From Eopsaltria australis (taxonomy: Eukaryota; Chordata; Aves; Passeriformes; Petroicidae), in NCBI GenBank assembly GCA_034509425.1, contig JAVTVJ010000292.1, positions 884,312 through 948,311 of the forward strand: DNA of 64,000 bases, read 5' to 3'. Below, one piece after another: positions 13,001 through 23,100 of this stretch (its first letter is position 1; the number at the start of each line of letters is the position of its first letter). The position numbers were made by a program, and so were the translations under genes. The notes below the pieces were generated by a model, which did not search any database, had not been told where the DNA came from, and saw nothing but the letters and a program-made list of their open reading frames with translations.

Positions 13001-15944
13001 GCATGCACAGCCACGGGAAAGCACGTGGGACACACACCTGTGAAGGAGGAGGACAGCACCCGGACCCTTCCACGTGGAAATGAGCCCGTGCTTCGTTACA
13101 CACTGAGCAAGGGATGCAAGAGATCTGTCAGAGCTGGTGACGTTCTGAATTCTTCCTCCTGGCCTCGAGTTCTGGAAATGGTCTTATCCCTCCTCACAGC
13201 CTGGCCTGTGTTCAGCCACAGAGCTGGTGGCACAAACATTCTGGGGGCCAATCTCAAGTAGCCACTTCCCTGCAGCCTGACCTTTCCCTCTCGCTCAGCA
13301 GTGGAAATGGGCTTTTTGAAGTTCTCAAAAGGAGCTGGCACCTTGCTTTTTGAGTGACATTCATCTGTAGGTAAATTGATTTAATAGCTTGTTAGAGTGC
13401 CAATTAGAACCAACAATAACTCAATTGACCTATAACTGCCTTGGCACCAACACATCTTTCAAAAATAAGAGAAAGGAGGAAATCTCTGCTCTGGCAGAGA
13501 TGAGAGCTCAGATAGTTGGTTTTGAGAGCAAACTGAGGGATTCATGGGCTTGCTAATGAGATGCTCATAACACATCAGAAACAAAGACAAATTTCAATGG
13601 TTTCAAGCTAAAATGACACTATGTTATCTCCAGACAAAGATCACTCTTTTATCTGTATAATAAATGGATTTCAGTGCAGCAGCAGTGACTCTAGAGCAGA
13701 AAAATCCTCAATGCCACGGAAAGCACTAGCACAGTTACCTAACCAGAATAACACTGGATGGAAACCCCAGGTTTACCTCCTTAAAATAGTGCTGCAAAGT
13801 CCTACACTGACTCTGTGGGTTTTACCCTCAGAAACCATAATTTCCCCTTCAAATAAAATCTATTTCATTCTCCTGCAGTGGAGATGGTGCTTCCAGACAA
13901 ATTCATCATGTTAAATGCTTAGGTCTGAGGATTGAGATCTTTCAAGTTTAAAAAATAGAAAATGGGTAGCTTTTGTCTAAACTCTGGCAGTGTCCAAGGA
14001 TAAGGAGAAGGATAATGTGGAAGGGTTTTAAATTACAGGGAAAAACGATCCATTCTTAAGTCAGGAAGAGGATGGAGAAAACTGAGATTGTTGGAAGGAC
14101 AGCAGCAACTAAGAATAAGAATATGTAGGAGAAGGAACTGATTTGGAGAGACCCACCCAGGGAAAAAGCTGCAGGATAAGGATGGAGAGTGGAACTGCAC
14201 TGAGCAAATGCCAATCCAACACACTGGAACATTGCAAGGGGTGAGGGGGAGAGGCGTTACTGAAAACAAGGCAGAAATCAGTGACTGGATGAGAAAGAAG
14301 CTGGACATTGGGATCTAGGACTGGCTGGACAAGACACCTGCCATGAGGAGCCCAGAAAACGGAGATGGCACTGGTGGGATGAGAAACACAAACTTCAAGT
14401 GAGAGATGAGGAAGACAACAGGTTGGAGAGAGTGGGGCTGAAGGTGAGGAGGAGGAAACAAGCAGGGAGTTTGTAACAGGCAGAGTGTGTTTCCCTTGGA
14501 GCTTGGAGCAGCCCTGGAATGTGGTGCAGCATCTTTCCCTGTAACTCCCTGCTACAGCCACTGCTCCATTCAGAGCAGAGGGCAGTGCAGCACAGCCTTG
14601 AGAAGCTCCACACCTGCTGATGAATCCAGAGATATCATTCTGCCAAGACGAGAGACTGAGTTGTTTTTTAAAACCCTAACAACTGTACAAAACACTGCAT
14701 TAAAAATCAGACTGCAAAGTCAAAAGCTCGGGGTAGGAAACAGCAGACAGGAGCTTGGCTGTGTTGTGTTACAGTCGTGCCCTGGATCAAACCAGTGCTT
14801 CCCAGAGAATTCCTGCCTCCTCCAAGGTGGGAGGGAGGGCTTGGGGCAGGCATGTGCAGGAGATTCTCTGCAGGAGCCCTTGTCTTGCCCAGCCTGGCAG
14901 GTTTGCAGTGGAAGAGAGGAGGAACTGCAGGGTGGGCTGTGATGGCCAGGGCAGGTGAGCAGAGCCCCAGAGCCTCCCCCTCTGCCAGAAAGCTCCTGCA
15001 GAAGTGTCAGGCAAGGAGCCCAATCCCAAACTGGAACTGCACTAATACTCGGAGATGATGACGGGAGAGAACACGATGTCATTGTTTACAGCAGTGATTA
15101 TTTTTTGCTATAACAACAGACAAACCAACAAGCAGCAGAGGCTTGGGAAGAGGGTGGGTGGGATGGGCCCATTTCCCAGTCTGGCTGCTCACAGAGCCAG
15201 CCTAAGGAATGCTCAGTCCTCCAGGCACCCATGGCTCCTCAAGCAGGTCCTCATTAGCCCTTGTGAGTCCCAGGGATGGCCCATTCCCTGCAGAGCCCCC
15301 AGGACACAGCTCTGACCAAGGGGATGCTGTGTGAGGCCTCCTGCTCTGCTCAGCTGGGCCTCAGTTCTGCCACACCCACGTCAGGGATGGTTTTACCTCA
15401 ATTCCCACTGGTCTGTGCCACCTCACTATAACCTGGGGATGATATTTCCAATTCCCTTGCTGTCAGGAAGTGAATTGAACATTTATTGTTAGCACAGTGA
15501 ATATTTTGTAAAGGCGTGAGAAAATTAACCTTTTTTTTTCACATCAGGATGTGAATAAGAGATAATAAATAAGATATGTTATCTTACAAGAAGAGATGGA
15601 GAAAATGTTAAATTGTTTTTCCCAAAGGAGCCATCCCTGAGTGTACTGAGGGAGGAGCTTCTGTGGGGGAGATGTCTTCATCTATTGGCAGAGATTGGTA
15701 CGAAGGGCCTGGCTTAAGTTTATGAAAAAAATCTTAATCACAGCTCTTTGTTAAACCTCAGTGCTTGCTTTACTATTTATTTATGTTACTTTATCTCATT
15801 TTCTCCATGTGAAAACACCGTTATATCAGTCCTAAAATATTTTACCATGGTGACCCACTGAGGTGTTGCCTTTACTGAGGCCTTCCTGCTTTCCAGCTCA
15901 GGCACGTGAACGTGTTTCACACAAAAAGCTGTACTCCTACACGG
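4025..15944. other. HCN4 intron 1, about 12 kb without genes
   Basis: No exon is recognised; in particular, no minus-strand frame matches the HCN S1-S6 or cyclic-nucleotide-binding regions. There are minor simple repeats: a poly-A run near 5,292-5,306, CA-rich DNA near 9,646-9,670 and 12,112-12,126, and a poly-T run near 15,530-15,540. A T-box-type word TCACACCT occurs at 4,196-4,203. AT-rich blocks at about 6,465-6,670 and 13,365-13,445 are candidate conserved elements. A strongly purine-rich stretch covers about 13,985-14,480. Confidence 0.6.
13985..14480 (+). repeat. Purine-biased tract, about 500 bp
   Basis: The plus strand is dominated by A and G, with repeated words such as GGATGGAGA, GAGAAGGA, GGATGAGAAA and GAGGAGGAGG. 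No fixed period is visible. It may be a decayed minisatellite or an old low-complexity tract. The minus-strand frames crossing it (Ser/Leu/Pro-rich) follow from the base bias and are not taken as genes. Confidence 0.45.
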
Positions 15945-16120
15945 ACTGTGGGATGTGGTGTGGGATTATTTATCCTCTGCCTCCTCACCAGTGAGCTGGG
16001 GCACGAAGCCTGACTTGCCTATGGGCATGGGAACTGTGGGATGTGGTGTGGGATTATTTATCCTCTGCCTCCTCACCAGTGAGCTGGGGCACGAAGCCTG
16101 ACTTGCCTATGGGCATGGGA
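15945..16120. repeat. Perfect 88-bp tandem duplication
   Basis: Bases 15,945-16,032 and 16,033-16,120 are identical by eye, each running from ACTGTGGGATG to GGGCATGGGA, directly head to tail. The lack of any difference suggests a recent duplication in HCN4 intron 1, or an assembly duplication. No gene lies in it. Confidence 0.95.
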
Positions 16121-16340
16121 AGTATGGATGCAGGAGTTTCACTCCCTTAGGTCACGGTCACAAAGCCGTGGTTCTTCTGCAGCCTGACTGAAAGACAACA
16201 GCCTGGCAGAAAGACACAGTCCGTGTGTTTGGCAGAATTTGGATTATCCTCCATGTCACTCCTGTTGTTGGGATCCCCTCGTTCTGCTCCAGCAAGGTGC
16301 CCTGGGAATTGGCTGGGAAGTTCTCTGCAGCAAAGGCAGT

Positions 16341-16580
16341 GGGATCTGTCTCCAATCTCCATGTGCAGTGTCCCCCTGCTACCCCACGGCAACAAAGGGG
16401 AGGAGAACAGAGCCAAACCTGGGATCTGTCTCCAATCTCCATGTGCAGTGTCCCCCTGCTACCCCAGGGCAACAAAGGGGAGGAGAACAGAGCCAAACCT
16501 GGGATCTGTCTCCAATCTCCACGTGCAGTGTCCCCCTGCTATCCCAGGGCAACAAAGGGGAGGAGAACAGAGCCAAACCT
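16341..16580. repeat. 80-bp tandem repeat, 3 copies
   Basis: Units are at 16,341-16,420, 16,421-16,500 and 16,501-16,580, each from GGGATCTGTCTCC to AGAGCCAAACCT, differing at only a few bases. Because 80 is not a multiple of 3, the same peptide appears in successive frames. That explains the overlapping open frames of about 200-260 residues at 16,223-17,011, which are not genes. Confidence 0.95.
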
Positions 16581-19500
16581 GGGAGCTGCCCCCTCCAAAC
16601 CTGGCCTGTTGGCACTCTCCATTGGATTCCCACGCCAGGCACAGATCCTGCCGTCAAAGCCTTTTCCCTGCCCTGGAATTCCCATGTGCTGCCCATCCTG
16701 CTCCATGCCAGGCACTTGGAGCAAAGGACGAGGCGTGGTGTCAGTGGATGTGGGCAGCAGTGGAGGGAGGGTGGCAAAAGGAGCAGCACTTTGGACAGGA
16801 CATGGAGAAAAGGGCATTATTGCCTGAGAGCAGGGAGCAACCCCCACCCGAGGGAGCTGTCAAAGTCAGTCAGCGCTGCTGGACTCTCCACAAATTGTTT
16901 ACCCTTCTGAAGCACGGGCAAAAGCTTCCCAGTGAGAACAGTGTGCACAGCCAGAGCAGCACTCAGAGAGGCACTGGAAATCAGGTCTGCTCAGCAGAGT
17001 GGGAAAGGTAAACACACATCCCTCCCATTTCTGCTTCATCCCACAGTGCTACTGGGTTCAGTTCTTAGGACTATAATTAGTAAATCCCACTGATTCCCCC
17101 CGAGAAGGGAGGCTGAGGGACTCTGCAGCATGAAGGGAAGCAGTGATTTTATTTTTCCCCTTCTACCTCACACCTGAGCACCAGGTTTTTGCTGCCACAG
17201 AAACCTCCCCAGGGTCCCAGCGGCCAGGGAGCTCTGGCAGAGGAAGCAAACAGAAGAAAGGATCTGTTTGCACACAAGTATTACAAGGAATGGAGACCAG
17301 TGAAAAGAAGAATTCTAAAATCTGTAGCTGGGTCTGCTATCGAGCGGAGTGTTTGCCGTTGTTTTCAAAGAGACAGCAGCTTCTCCTCGCTGTGAGGAAG
17401 TTAATAGATTACTGGGCAGTGAATAATGTGCAGTTCTATTTACATCCACTGCTGGGACTATTTTGGGCCCTCAGATAGTGTATCTGTTCTCAGGTCTTTC
17501 TAAAAGCAGCATGCTACACTTTTTTTGCAAGCAATTCTGGGCAGCAGCTACAACCCATATGCTTCAGTCAGCTACAAACTAGACAGATCATTGTTTGTCT
17601 GGAATTTTTTTATTAAACCAATTGTACTGGATCAATGCTTCCTCTAAGCAATAAAATACAATTCTGTCTACCCAGTGGAAGAGCTTTCAAAGTCACAGAT
17701 AAATCTTGATCTGGGAGATACTGTGTGGCTCTGCACTGATGTGCAATCAACCACAGATGCAAATGAACTCCAGCTGCCAGCACACACATCTGCACCTCAG
17801 AATGGGAGCCAGGATTCTTAATTTTCATCAGAAATTGCTAAGACACCTTTTAAGTGCTTCTAGAGCCAGCCCACTGCATTAGTCAGGAGTACTCAGGGGC
17901 ACCGAGCTTGATTTTTATAAAGGTCATTTGATGTCTTTTCCCCTCACAATGGACTAAAACCAGAGATCAACAGAGCCTGAATCTATATTAATTTGTTTTA
18001 CTCTTGGAGGGTCATAGATTCGCCACTGGAATTAGCCCTATTAGATGCTAAAATGATAATTTAATGAGACAATGATGAAAGCTTCTGTTCTATTCTAAAT
18101 CAGGAGCTCCTCTCGAAGCGGAGCGCGAAGGAGCAGCGACTCCGTGGAGTCGGAGGATCACACCAATGTCATTTCACAGCAGTGCATCGGCCTGGAGTGT
18201 TCTGTGTGAACTTCCCAGCTCCAGCTGCTCGGAGCCGGCAGTCACGAGGGCTGGAGCCCCACCAGAAGCCGCCGGGAGATGCACCTCGCTCGCAGAGGGG
18301 AGGCAGCTTTCTCCAAAGGCACAGAAAGCAAGCTCAGGGCTAAGCCTTTCTTAACTGGAAAGTTGACCAGAGAATGCTGCTGCATGGCTTTGGTGGCAGC
18401 AAAGGGCAGGAGGATGGAGCCTCCAAGATCCTGAGGCTCTGGGATCTGCACCCGGCTGGAACACGGAGCAGTCGGGAATTGCACTGCGTAATTCCCCAAG
18501 CACACAACACCTCCTTTGGGGCACGGATACAGCTCTGGCAAATATTTTGATAAGATCTGCTCTTTGGTGCAATCTGCTGCATTCCAGAGGTCAAAAAATG
18601 TTAGCCATATTCATGGGAGTTGTTTCCAAGAGAGCTGCTTTAGCAGAGGGCAGGAGGGAACACAAAACCTGACCAGAAGGTGGGAAGGCTCCCACTCTTC
18701 CCCTTCAAGGCAGCCATTGTCCACAGGTCACTCTCCATGGAAGCCCAGGTGTGTTCTCTGAGCAGCATTCCTGTCCAAACAGATCTGCTGCAGGTGACCT
18801 AGAAACAGGGGTGAACAAAGCCTCCCTGGAAATATCCCCCCTGAGCAGGCTCTGGTGCTTCCAGCTCCTCCCGGCCTCAGCACACGGCTCCAGACACCCA
18901 CCCCACTGCCCTGGCCCAGGGTGACAGGTGACAGCAGGGTGACAGCAGGGACACAGCCTGTGCTGCTGGGCTGGGCTGCTACACCAGTTCAGAAGGAAAC
19001 CAACCCACCTGGAACGTGCCCCAGGGTACAGACATGCAGCTCCCTGTGCCTTCCCTGAACAGACTGCCAGCTCTGTCAGGGCAGGGTCTGTCACCAACAC
19101 CAGGACTCACCCATGCACCCACAGAGCTCTGCATGCACGAACAGCTCAGTGCCAGCAGGCTCTGTGGCATCATCTGGCTTGGGGAGCCAAGGCTTGCCAG
19201 TAGACTCCATTCCTTTGGGCAAGGCTAGGAGTGGCCCCATAGCCAAGTGCCTCAGGAATGAAAAGTTACCTCATCATCTCATGGAATAAGCACTGGTTCT
19301 GTAGGAACCTTACAATCCCAAACTCTTGGGACCATCTCACCTTGGGCAAGGTGGTTACCTCAGCTCCTGCTGCTGAAGTTCGCCAGGCTGGTTCTGTGCT
19401 GAAAACAGGCACAGGTATGGAAGGGAATAAACCCACAACAGAAACAGAAGGATATGGAAAGTGAACACTGCTTTTCCATAACTCCAGACACAACCCAGAG

Positions 19501-21034
19501 ACTAAAGCCCAAATTTCCTGAGGGTGCGACACACAGAGCACGCCTTGCTAGGATAACCCAAGAAAACACAGCAGTTAAACTCCAGACTCATGGCAAATAT
19601 AGCCAAGAGTACAAAACTGGTTTTGTTCTTTTGAGAGCTGCTCATTCTCACATTTCAGTGTTTGGGAGCTATTACTTGGTCAGTCTCATTGGGAGGTAGT
19701 TTTCTCCTGGTTCCAGTGTGGGATTGGGTAAGGCTGTGCTTGCAAGGACTCTGCATCATGCCGTAGCTGCTGGAAACCCTCCTAAGCTCAGTCAGCTGTG
19801 TGCTTGGGACACTTGAATGCACTGAATTTAAATGACAGTGCAGTCTTCCAACTCACAGAGCCTTCTAATAACATTTGTTAATCCAAGCAAATATCAAGGA
19901 ATCTGGTCAGTGCCAGTGCTGAATCTGCTTAGCATGTGGGCTGCTTGCTAAATCCCTAATAGGTGGTGTCAGGAGGTTTCTGTCATTCCTGCCTTTGGGA
20001 GGCCAAATCCACGCCAAACTCCTTCCTGTAATTATCTTGCTAACTGTATTTTTGGGAATCATGCACAGTTCCTTGCAGAGTCCACGAATTCAATAAAACC
20101 ACGTAGTGTGACAAAGATATGTTTGAATAATATTCTCCTCCTGTGTGCTTTTAAATGTGAGATGTAAGCCCGCTGTAATTAAAGTTGAAGCAATAAACCT
20201 TAGCCATTGATTGCACTCAGTAATTAATTATTGATTGCAGCACTTTACACACATATTGCAGAGGACAGTTCACCTGTGCAGCAGATGATACTTTGCTCAG
20301 AAATACCCAAACACAGCCCCCCTGCTATGCAGGACTTTACAAAAACTGGCTCTAGGGTTTCCAAGTTAATTTCCTTATTAACCCCCATGATAAGTTGCTG
20401 TGGAGTCAGAGCAAGCCATTACTTTGGTAAAGTCAGTGTTAACTATTCCTGATCCAAAATAATTTTGCAAATGAGGATGGACAGATGCAAGAGAGGCTCT
20501 TTCTCTGTTAAGAACCTTGTTAATGAATGCTGCCATCCCCTGCACATCCCAATTCCTGACAAGCCATGCTGCAGTAAGACGCCTACACAGCAGCAACAGT
20601 AGCAACATCCCTGCCTAACTCTTGGGAAGGAGAAGGGAGAGGACTTGGGAGGTGTGAAAATGGGAAGCATCAATCAGGCAGAGCTTCCACGGAGATGCAG
20701 GACTAGTTAAGATCACACACCATGCTTTTAGTCTAGAGTTGTGCATCAGGTGGGAGCAGTTTTTCCCCATTTACAATGAACTTAAAGAGAGTCTTTCCAT
20801 TATAAAAAGCCAAGGACAATTGGTTTAAAAACAATTTTAAATTACTAATAGTGTGGGGACACTAAAATTAAGGTGAAATGTAAATGAAACCTGCAGCTTG
20901 TTTGAGTGGAGCAGATCTTGGCTGTGGAAATGACCCAGGTAAGTTGTGTTGGGGTGGGCACCCTGTGCAGGAGGTGGCATTGGGAAGGGGCAGGCCAGCT
21001 ACTTTGGAATGGGCTGGGAAAGGGGGGGTTGTAC
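16581..21034. other. HCN4 intron 1, 5' part
   Basis: No gene is seen. The part nearest exon 1 contains AT-rich, low-repeat blocks at about 17,980-18,110 and 20,085-20,260. The latter has the word ATTGATTGCA twice (20,206-20,215 and 20,230-20,239) with TAATTAATTA between (20,221-20,230), a homeodomain-like arrangement. A short inverted repeat, CGACTCC/GGAGTCG with a 2-base gap, is at 18,137-18,152. Confidence 0.5.
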
Positions 21035-21037
21035 CTG
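21031..21037 (-). other. HCN4: HCN4 exon 1 splice donor
   Basis: Read on the minus strand the junction is CAG|GTAC: the last exon base is 21,035 and the intron begins with GT at 21,034-21,033. The exon ends two bases into an arginine codon, right after the SDF residues. As recalled, this is where exon 1 of mammalian HCN4 ends, before the FYWDL start of S1. Continuing the frame past the junction gives proline-rich text unlike any HCN protein, which supports the boundary. Confidence 0.88.
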
Positions 21038-21738
21038 AAGTCGCTGTAGGGATGGATGATCCAGAACCCGGCGGACTTAACCCTTTCCTGCTCCCTCTCC
21101 ACGGCCTTCTGGCTGCCAAACATCCTCAAGGAGAATTTGTTGACCCCCGGCTGGAGCATGGCCCCGAACTGCCTCTGCATGAAACCGGCCTGGCCAAGCC
21201 TCTGCTCCTCATCTGGGGTGATCTGGTCGCACCCTCCACCTCCCTCCACTTTGATGGAGGTCGAGGAGCAGGCCCGGGGGGGCGGCTGCTGGGGCTCCGG
21301 GGGGGAGGCGGGCGGTGGGGGCCCGGGCAGCCCCTGCTCCAGCTCCCCGCTGCCGGGGGGGCTCTTGTCCTCCCCGGGAGAGGCCGGCTCCCCCTCGCCG
21401 CCGATGAGCCGCTTCTCCTCGGCCGTGTCGTGGAGGTGCCTGCTGGTGAGCGAGGACAGGCTCCCTTTGAAGCGGCGGCAGTCCCCGTTGGTGCTCGTCT
21501 TGGCGCCCTTGCCGCCGGCCTCCGTCTCCAGCAGGCCGGGGTCCCCCCCTCGGCCGGGGTCTCCCCCGAGGGCCCGGGTGCTCCCAGCAGAGGGCGAAGG
21601 CAGTGGCTTGAGCCTGATGCTTTTCCTGCGGGTGTCCTTGTCGCTGTCATCCTCCTCGTCCATGATCGACGCCTTGGGTCCGATCTGCTGGGGCAGGCTG
21701 TAGAGCCTCTTGCGCATGGAGGGGGGCAGCTTGTCCAT
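21035..21738 (-). CDS. HCN4: HCN4 pacemaker channel, exon 1 (partial CDS)
   Basis: HCN4 forms tetrameric cation channels in the plasma membrane that open on hyperpolarisation, bind cAMP and carry the pacemaker current of sinoatrial cells and some neurons. This exon gives 234 full codons plus two bases. Visible parts are the N-terminus [20 protein letters not shown] (1-20), an acidic patch (27-35), basic [13 protein letters not shown] (37-49), STNGDCRRF (82-90), a Pro/Gly-rich variable linker (about 112-160), IKVEGG (162-167) and the HCN domain from about 181 ([20 protein letters not shown] and onward) to 234. The start is the first ATG after an in-frame TGA (21,838-21,840), in a strong context (GCCATGG). 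The linker is somewhat shorter than in human. S1-S6, pore and nucleotide-binding exons lie beyond the left edge. HCN1-3 are less likely because [18 protein letters not shown] and STNGDCRRF are HCN4 hallmarks. Confidence 0.97.
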
Positions 21739-21742
21739 GGCC

Positions 21743-21763
21743 GCTGCTGCTGCTGCTGCTGCT
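21743..21763 (-). repeat. (AGC)7 triplet repeat beside the HCN4 start
   Basis: Seven GCT triplets on the plus strand (AGC/GCA on the mRNA strand) end a few bases upstream of the HCN4 ATG. The frame stays open from the ATG back to a GTG at 21,811-21,813, so the run would read as alanines if initiation occurred upstream. An in-frame TGA at 21,838-21,840 limits any extension to about 33 residues. Confidence 0.9.
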
Positions 21764-21895
21764 CGGGGACAGGGAGAGACCCCCCCGCTCTGCCCAGCGA
21801 GGGGAACCGGCACTGCCCCCAGGCCCCGGCCCCCGGCTCACGGGGCACGGGGGACCGGAGACTGGCGTGTCATCTCCTTACCAGGCTGTGGCATC

Positions 21896-21929
21896 CACAG
21901 GCTCTGCATCAAAACACAGGCTCTGCATC
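21896..21929. repeat. Short direct repeat upstream of HCN4
   Basis: The word ACAGGCTCTGCATC occurs twice, about 19 bases apart (near 21,897 and 21,916), in the probable HCN4 5' UTR or promoter, directly next to the purine tract. Confidence 0.8.
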
Positions 21930-21930
21930 C

Positions 21931-21988
21931 AGAAGGGAAGGGAAGGAGGGGAAGGAAAAAAAAAAAAAGAAAAAAAAAGAGGGAAGGC
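21931..21988 (+). repeat. Homopurine tract upstream of HCN4
   Basis: Almost every base is A or G on the plus strand: GGGAAGGGAAGG-type text followed by a long A run with one G, then GAGGGAAGG. On the HCN4 strand it is polypyrimidine. It sits about 200 bases upstream of the start codon and may lie within the 5' UTR. Such tracts can adopt triplex DNA; that is inference. Confidence 0.85.
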
Positions 21989-22620
21989 AAAAAGCAAAAA
22001 GCTCCCCCTTCTCCTCCGTTGTCCCGATTTGGCTACTTGCTGCTTGTCTCCCCTTGGTGAGTGTTACTGCAATCCCTGTCTGCTCAGATGCTGAGCACTG
22101 GGCAAGAAGTCTAGAGGAGAGCCACACACTTCTGGCTGGAAGGCGAGGGAGGGCGGCAGCGGCGGCAGCAGCCGCCTTGCCATGTTGGCTTCGAGATGCA
22201 AATGTGCCGTGGCTCCCGGCGGGCAGACATCATCCGAAAAAACGAAGCTCAAGCCTCAAACTCCTCAACCTCCCGGCCAATAACACAATGAACTGCAACC
22301 TGCAGCGGCCACTGCTTGCTTACATCACTGTCATCACTTATTCCTCATGCAGCCCCTGCTCCTGGGAATATTCATGAAGCGATCCCATTCTATTGGGTTG
22401 CCATAGGAGCGACTACAGCGCACAGGCTCTGCCTACCTGAGACAGCACCCGGGCTTCTTAAAGGGGCAACGCCCGGCAGCCGCGGGGCTCTGCCGCTGCC
22501 GCCGCCGCGGGCACCGCGCCCCGGGCGCTGCGGGCACCGCGCTGCGGGCACCGGGCGGCGCCGGCCCCGGGACCGCCCCGCGTTAGCGACCGCGGCCGCC
22601 GGGCCGCCGCCAGCTTATCA

Positions 22621-23050
22621 ACAGCAGCATCGTAAACATGACAAAGTAAATAAATAGGAGCGAGAATATTCCTTTTTCTCTTGGATGCGGGCGCTCTGTG
22701 CTCCGCCCGGAGGTGTGGCTGCTAGGGGCAGGTTTGCTAGTGAAGGCACGGGGGGTTTTGTCGGAGGGGGCGAACCCAAATCTAAAGGAAAAGCAGCGGT
22801 TCACCTTGAAAATCTCACTCGCATGCAACGCAGGGGCTCGGGAGTGCCTGTGTTCCCTAGCAGAAGTTTGCCTGCCGGGAACACGCTGCCTTTGCCCCCG
22901 TCTGCAGCGTCCCGGAGGTTTGGAAGGACCCTTTTTCCCTGGCTGCCGGTACTATTGCTCTCCTGCGGGGTTCGATCTGGAGAAGTCATTCTAAACCGAA
23001 TAAACGAAAGGCAGCCGCATCTGGGCGAGCTCCCCCCCTGGCCTGTGGGA
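22621..23050. other. Region upstream of the HCN4 CpG island
   Basis: Moderately GC-rich DNA with no supported gene. The open frames of 100-240 residues that cross it in both directions follow from GC content and continue into the pentanucleotide repeat, so they are not taken as coding. Confidence 0.5.
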
Positions 23051-23100
23051 GGCTGGGCTGGGCTGGGCTGGGCTGGGCTGGGCTGGGCTGGGCTGGGCTG
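23051..23100 (+). repeat. (GGCTG)10 pentanucleotide microsatellite
   Basis: Ten uninterrupted GGCTG units form runs of GGG separated by CT on the plus strand. That spacing fits the G-quadruplex pattern of four or more G3 tracts with short loops. It is about 1.3 kb upstream of the HCN4 start codon. Confidence 0.97.

Larger units (their letters stand above)
21050..22620 (-). promoter_or_regulatory. HCN4: HCN4 CpG island, 5' UTR and promoter region
   Basis: CpG-dense, GC-rich DNA covers exon 1 and again about 22,440-22,620. A CCAAT box on the HCN4 strand is at 22,392-22,396, an inverted one at 22,277-22,281, and a CGGGGCGG GC box (Sp1-type) at 22,573-22,580. Three GCGGGCACCG words occur in about 22,510-22,560. 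The transcription start cannot be placed by eye and no convincing TATA box is seen, which fits a CpG promoter. Sp1 control of HCN4 has been reported, as I recall. Confidence 0.6.

Noticed and set aside
16223..17011. Overlapping plus frames of 200-262 codons
   Set aside because: All derive from the 3 x 80-bp tandem repeat, whose frame shifts each unit.
1..21034. Later HCN4 exons (S1-S6, pore, cyclic-nucleotide-binding domain)
   Set aside because: I looked on the minus strand for the conserved S1 start, pore and linker texts and found none; intron 1 extends past the left edge.
21126..21848. 240-codon minus frame overlapping HCN4
   Set aside because: It is the +1 shadow of the HCN4 frame: Arg/Pro-rich with no family features.
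20884..22377. 497-codon plus-strand frame antisense to HCN4 exon 1
   Set aside because: It follows from the GC-rich island and the reverse of a real exon. The peptide has no recognisable domain and runs through 5' flank and poly-purine DNA.
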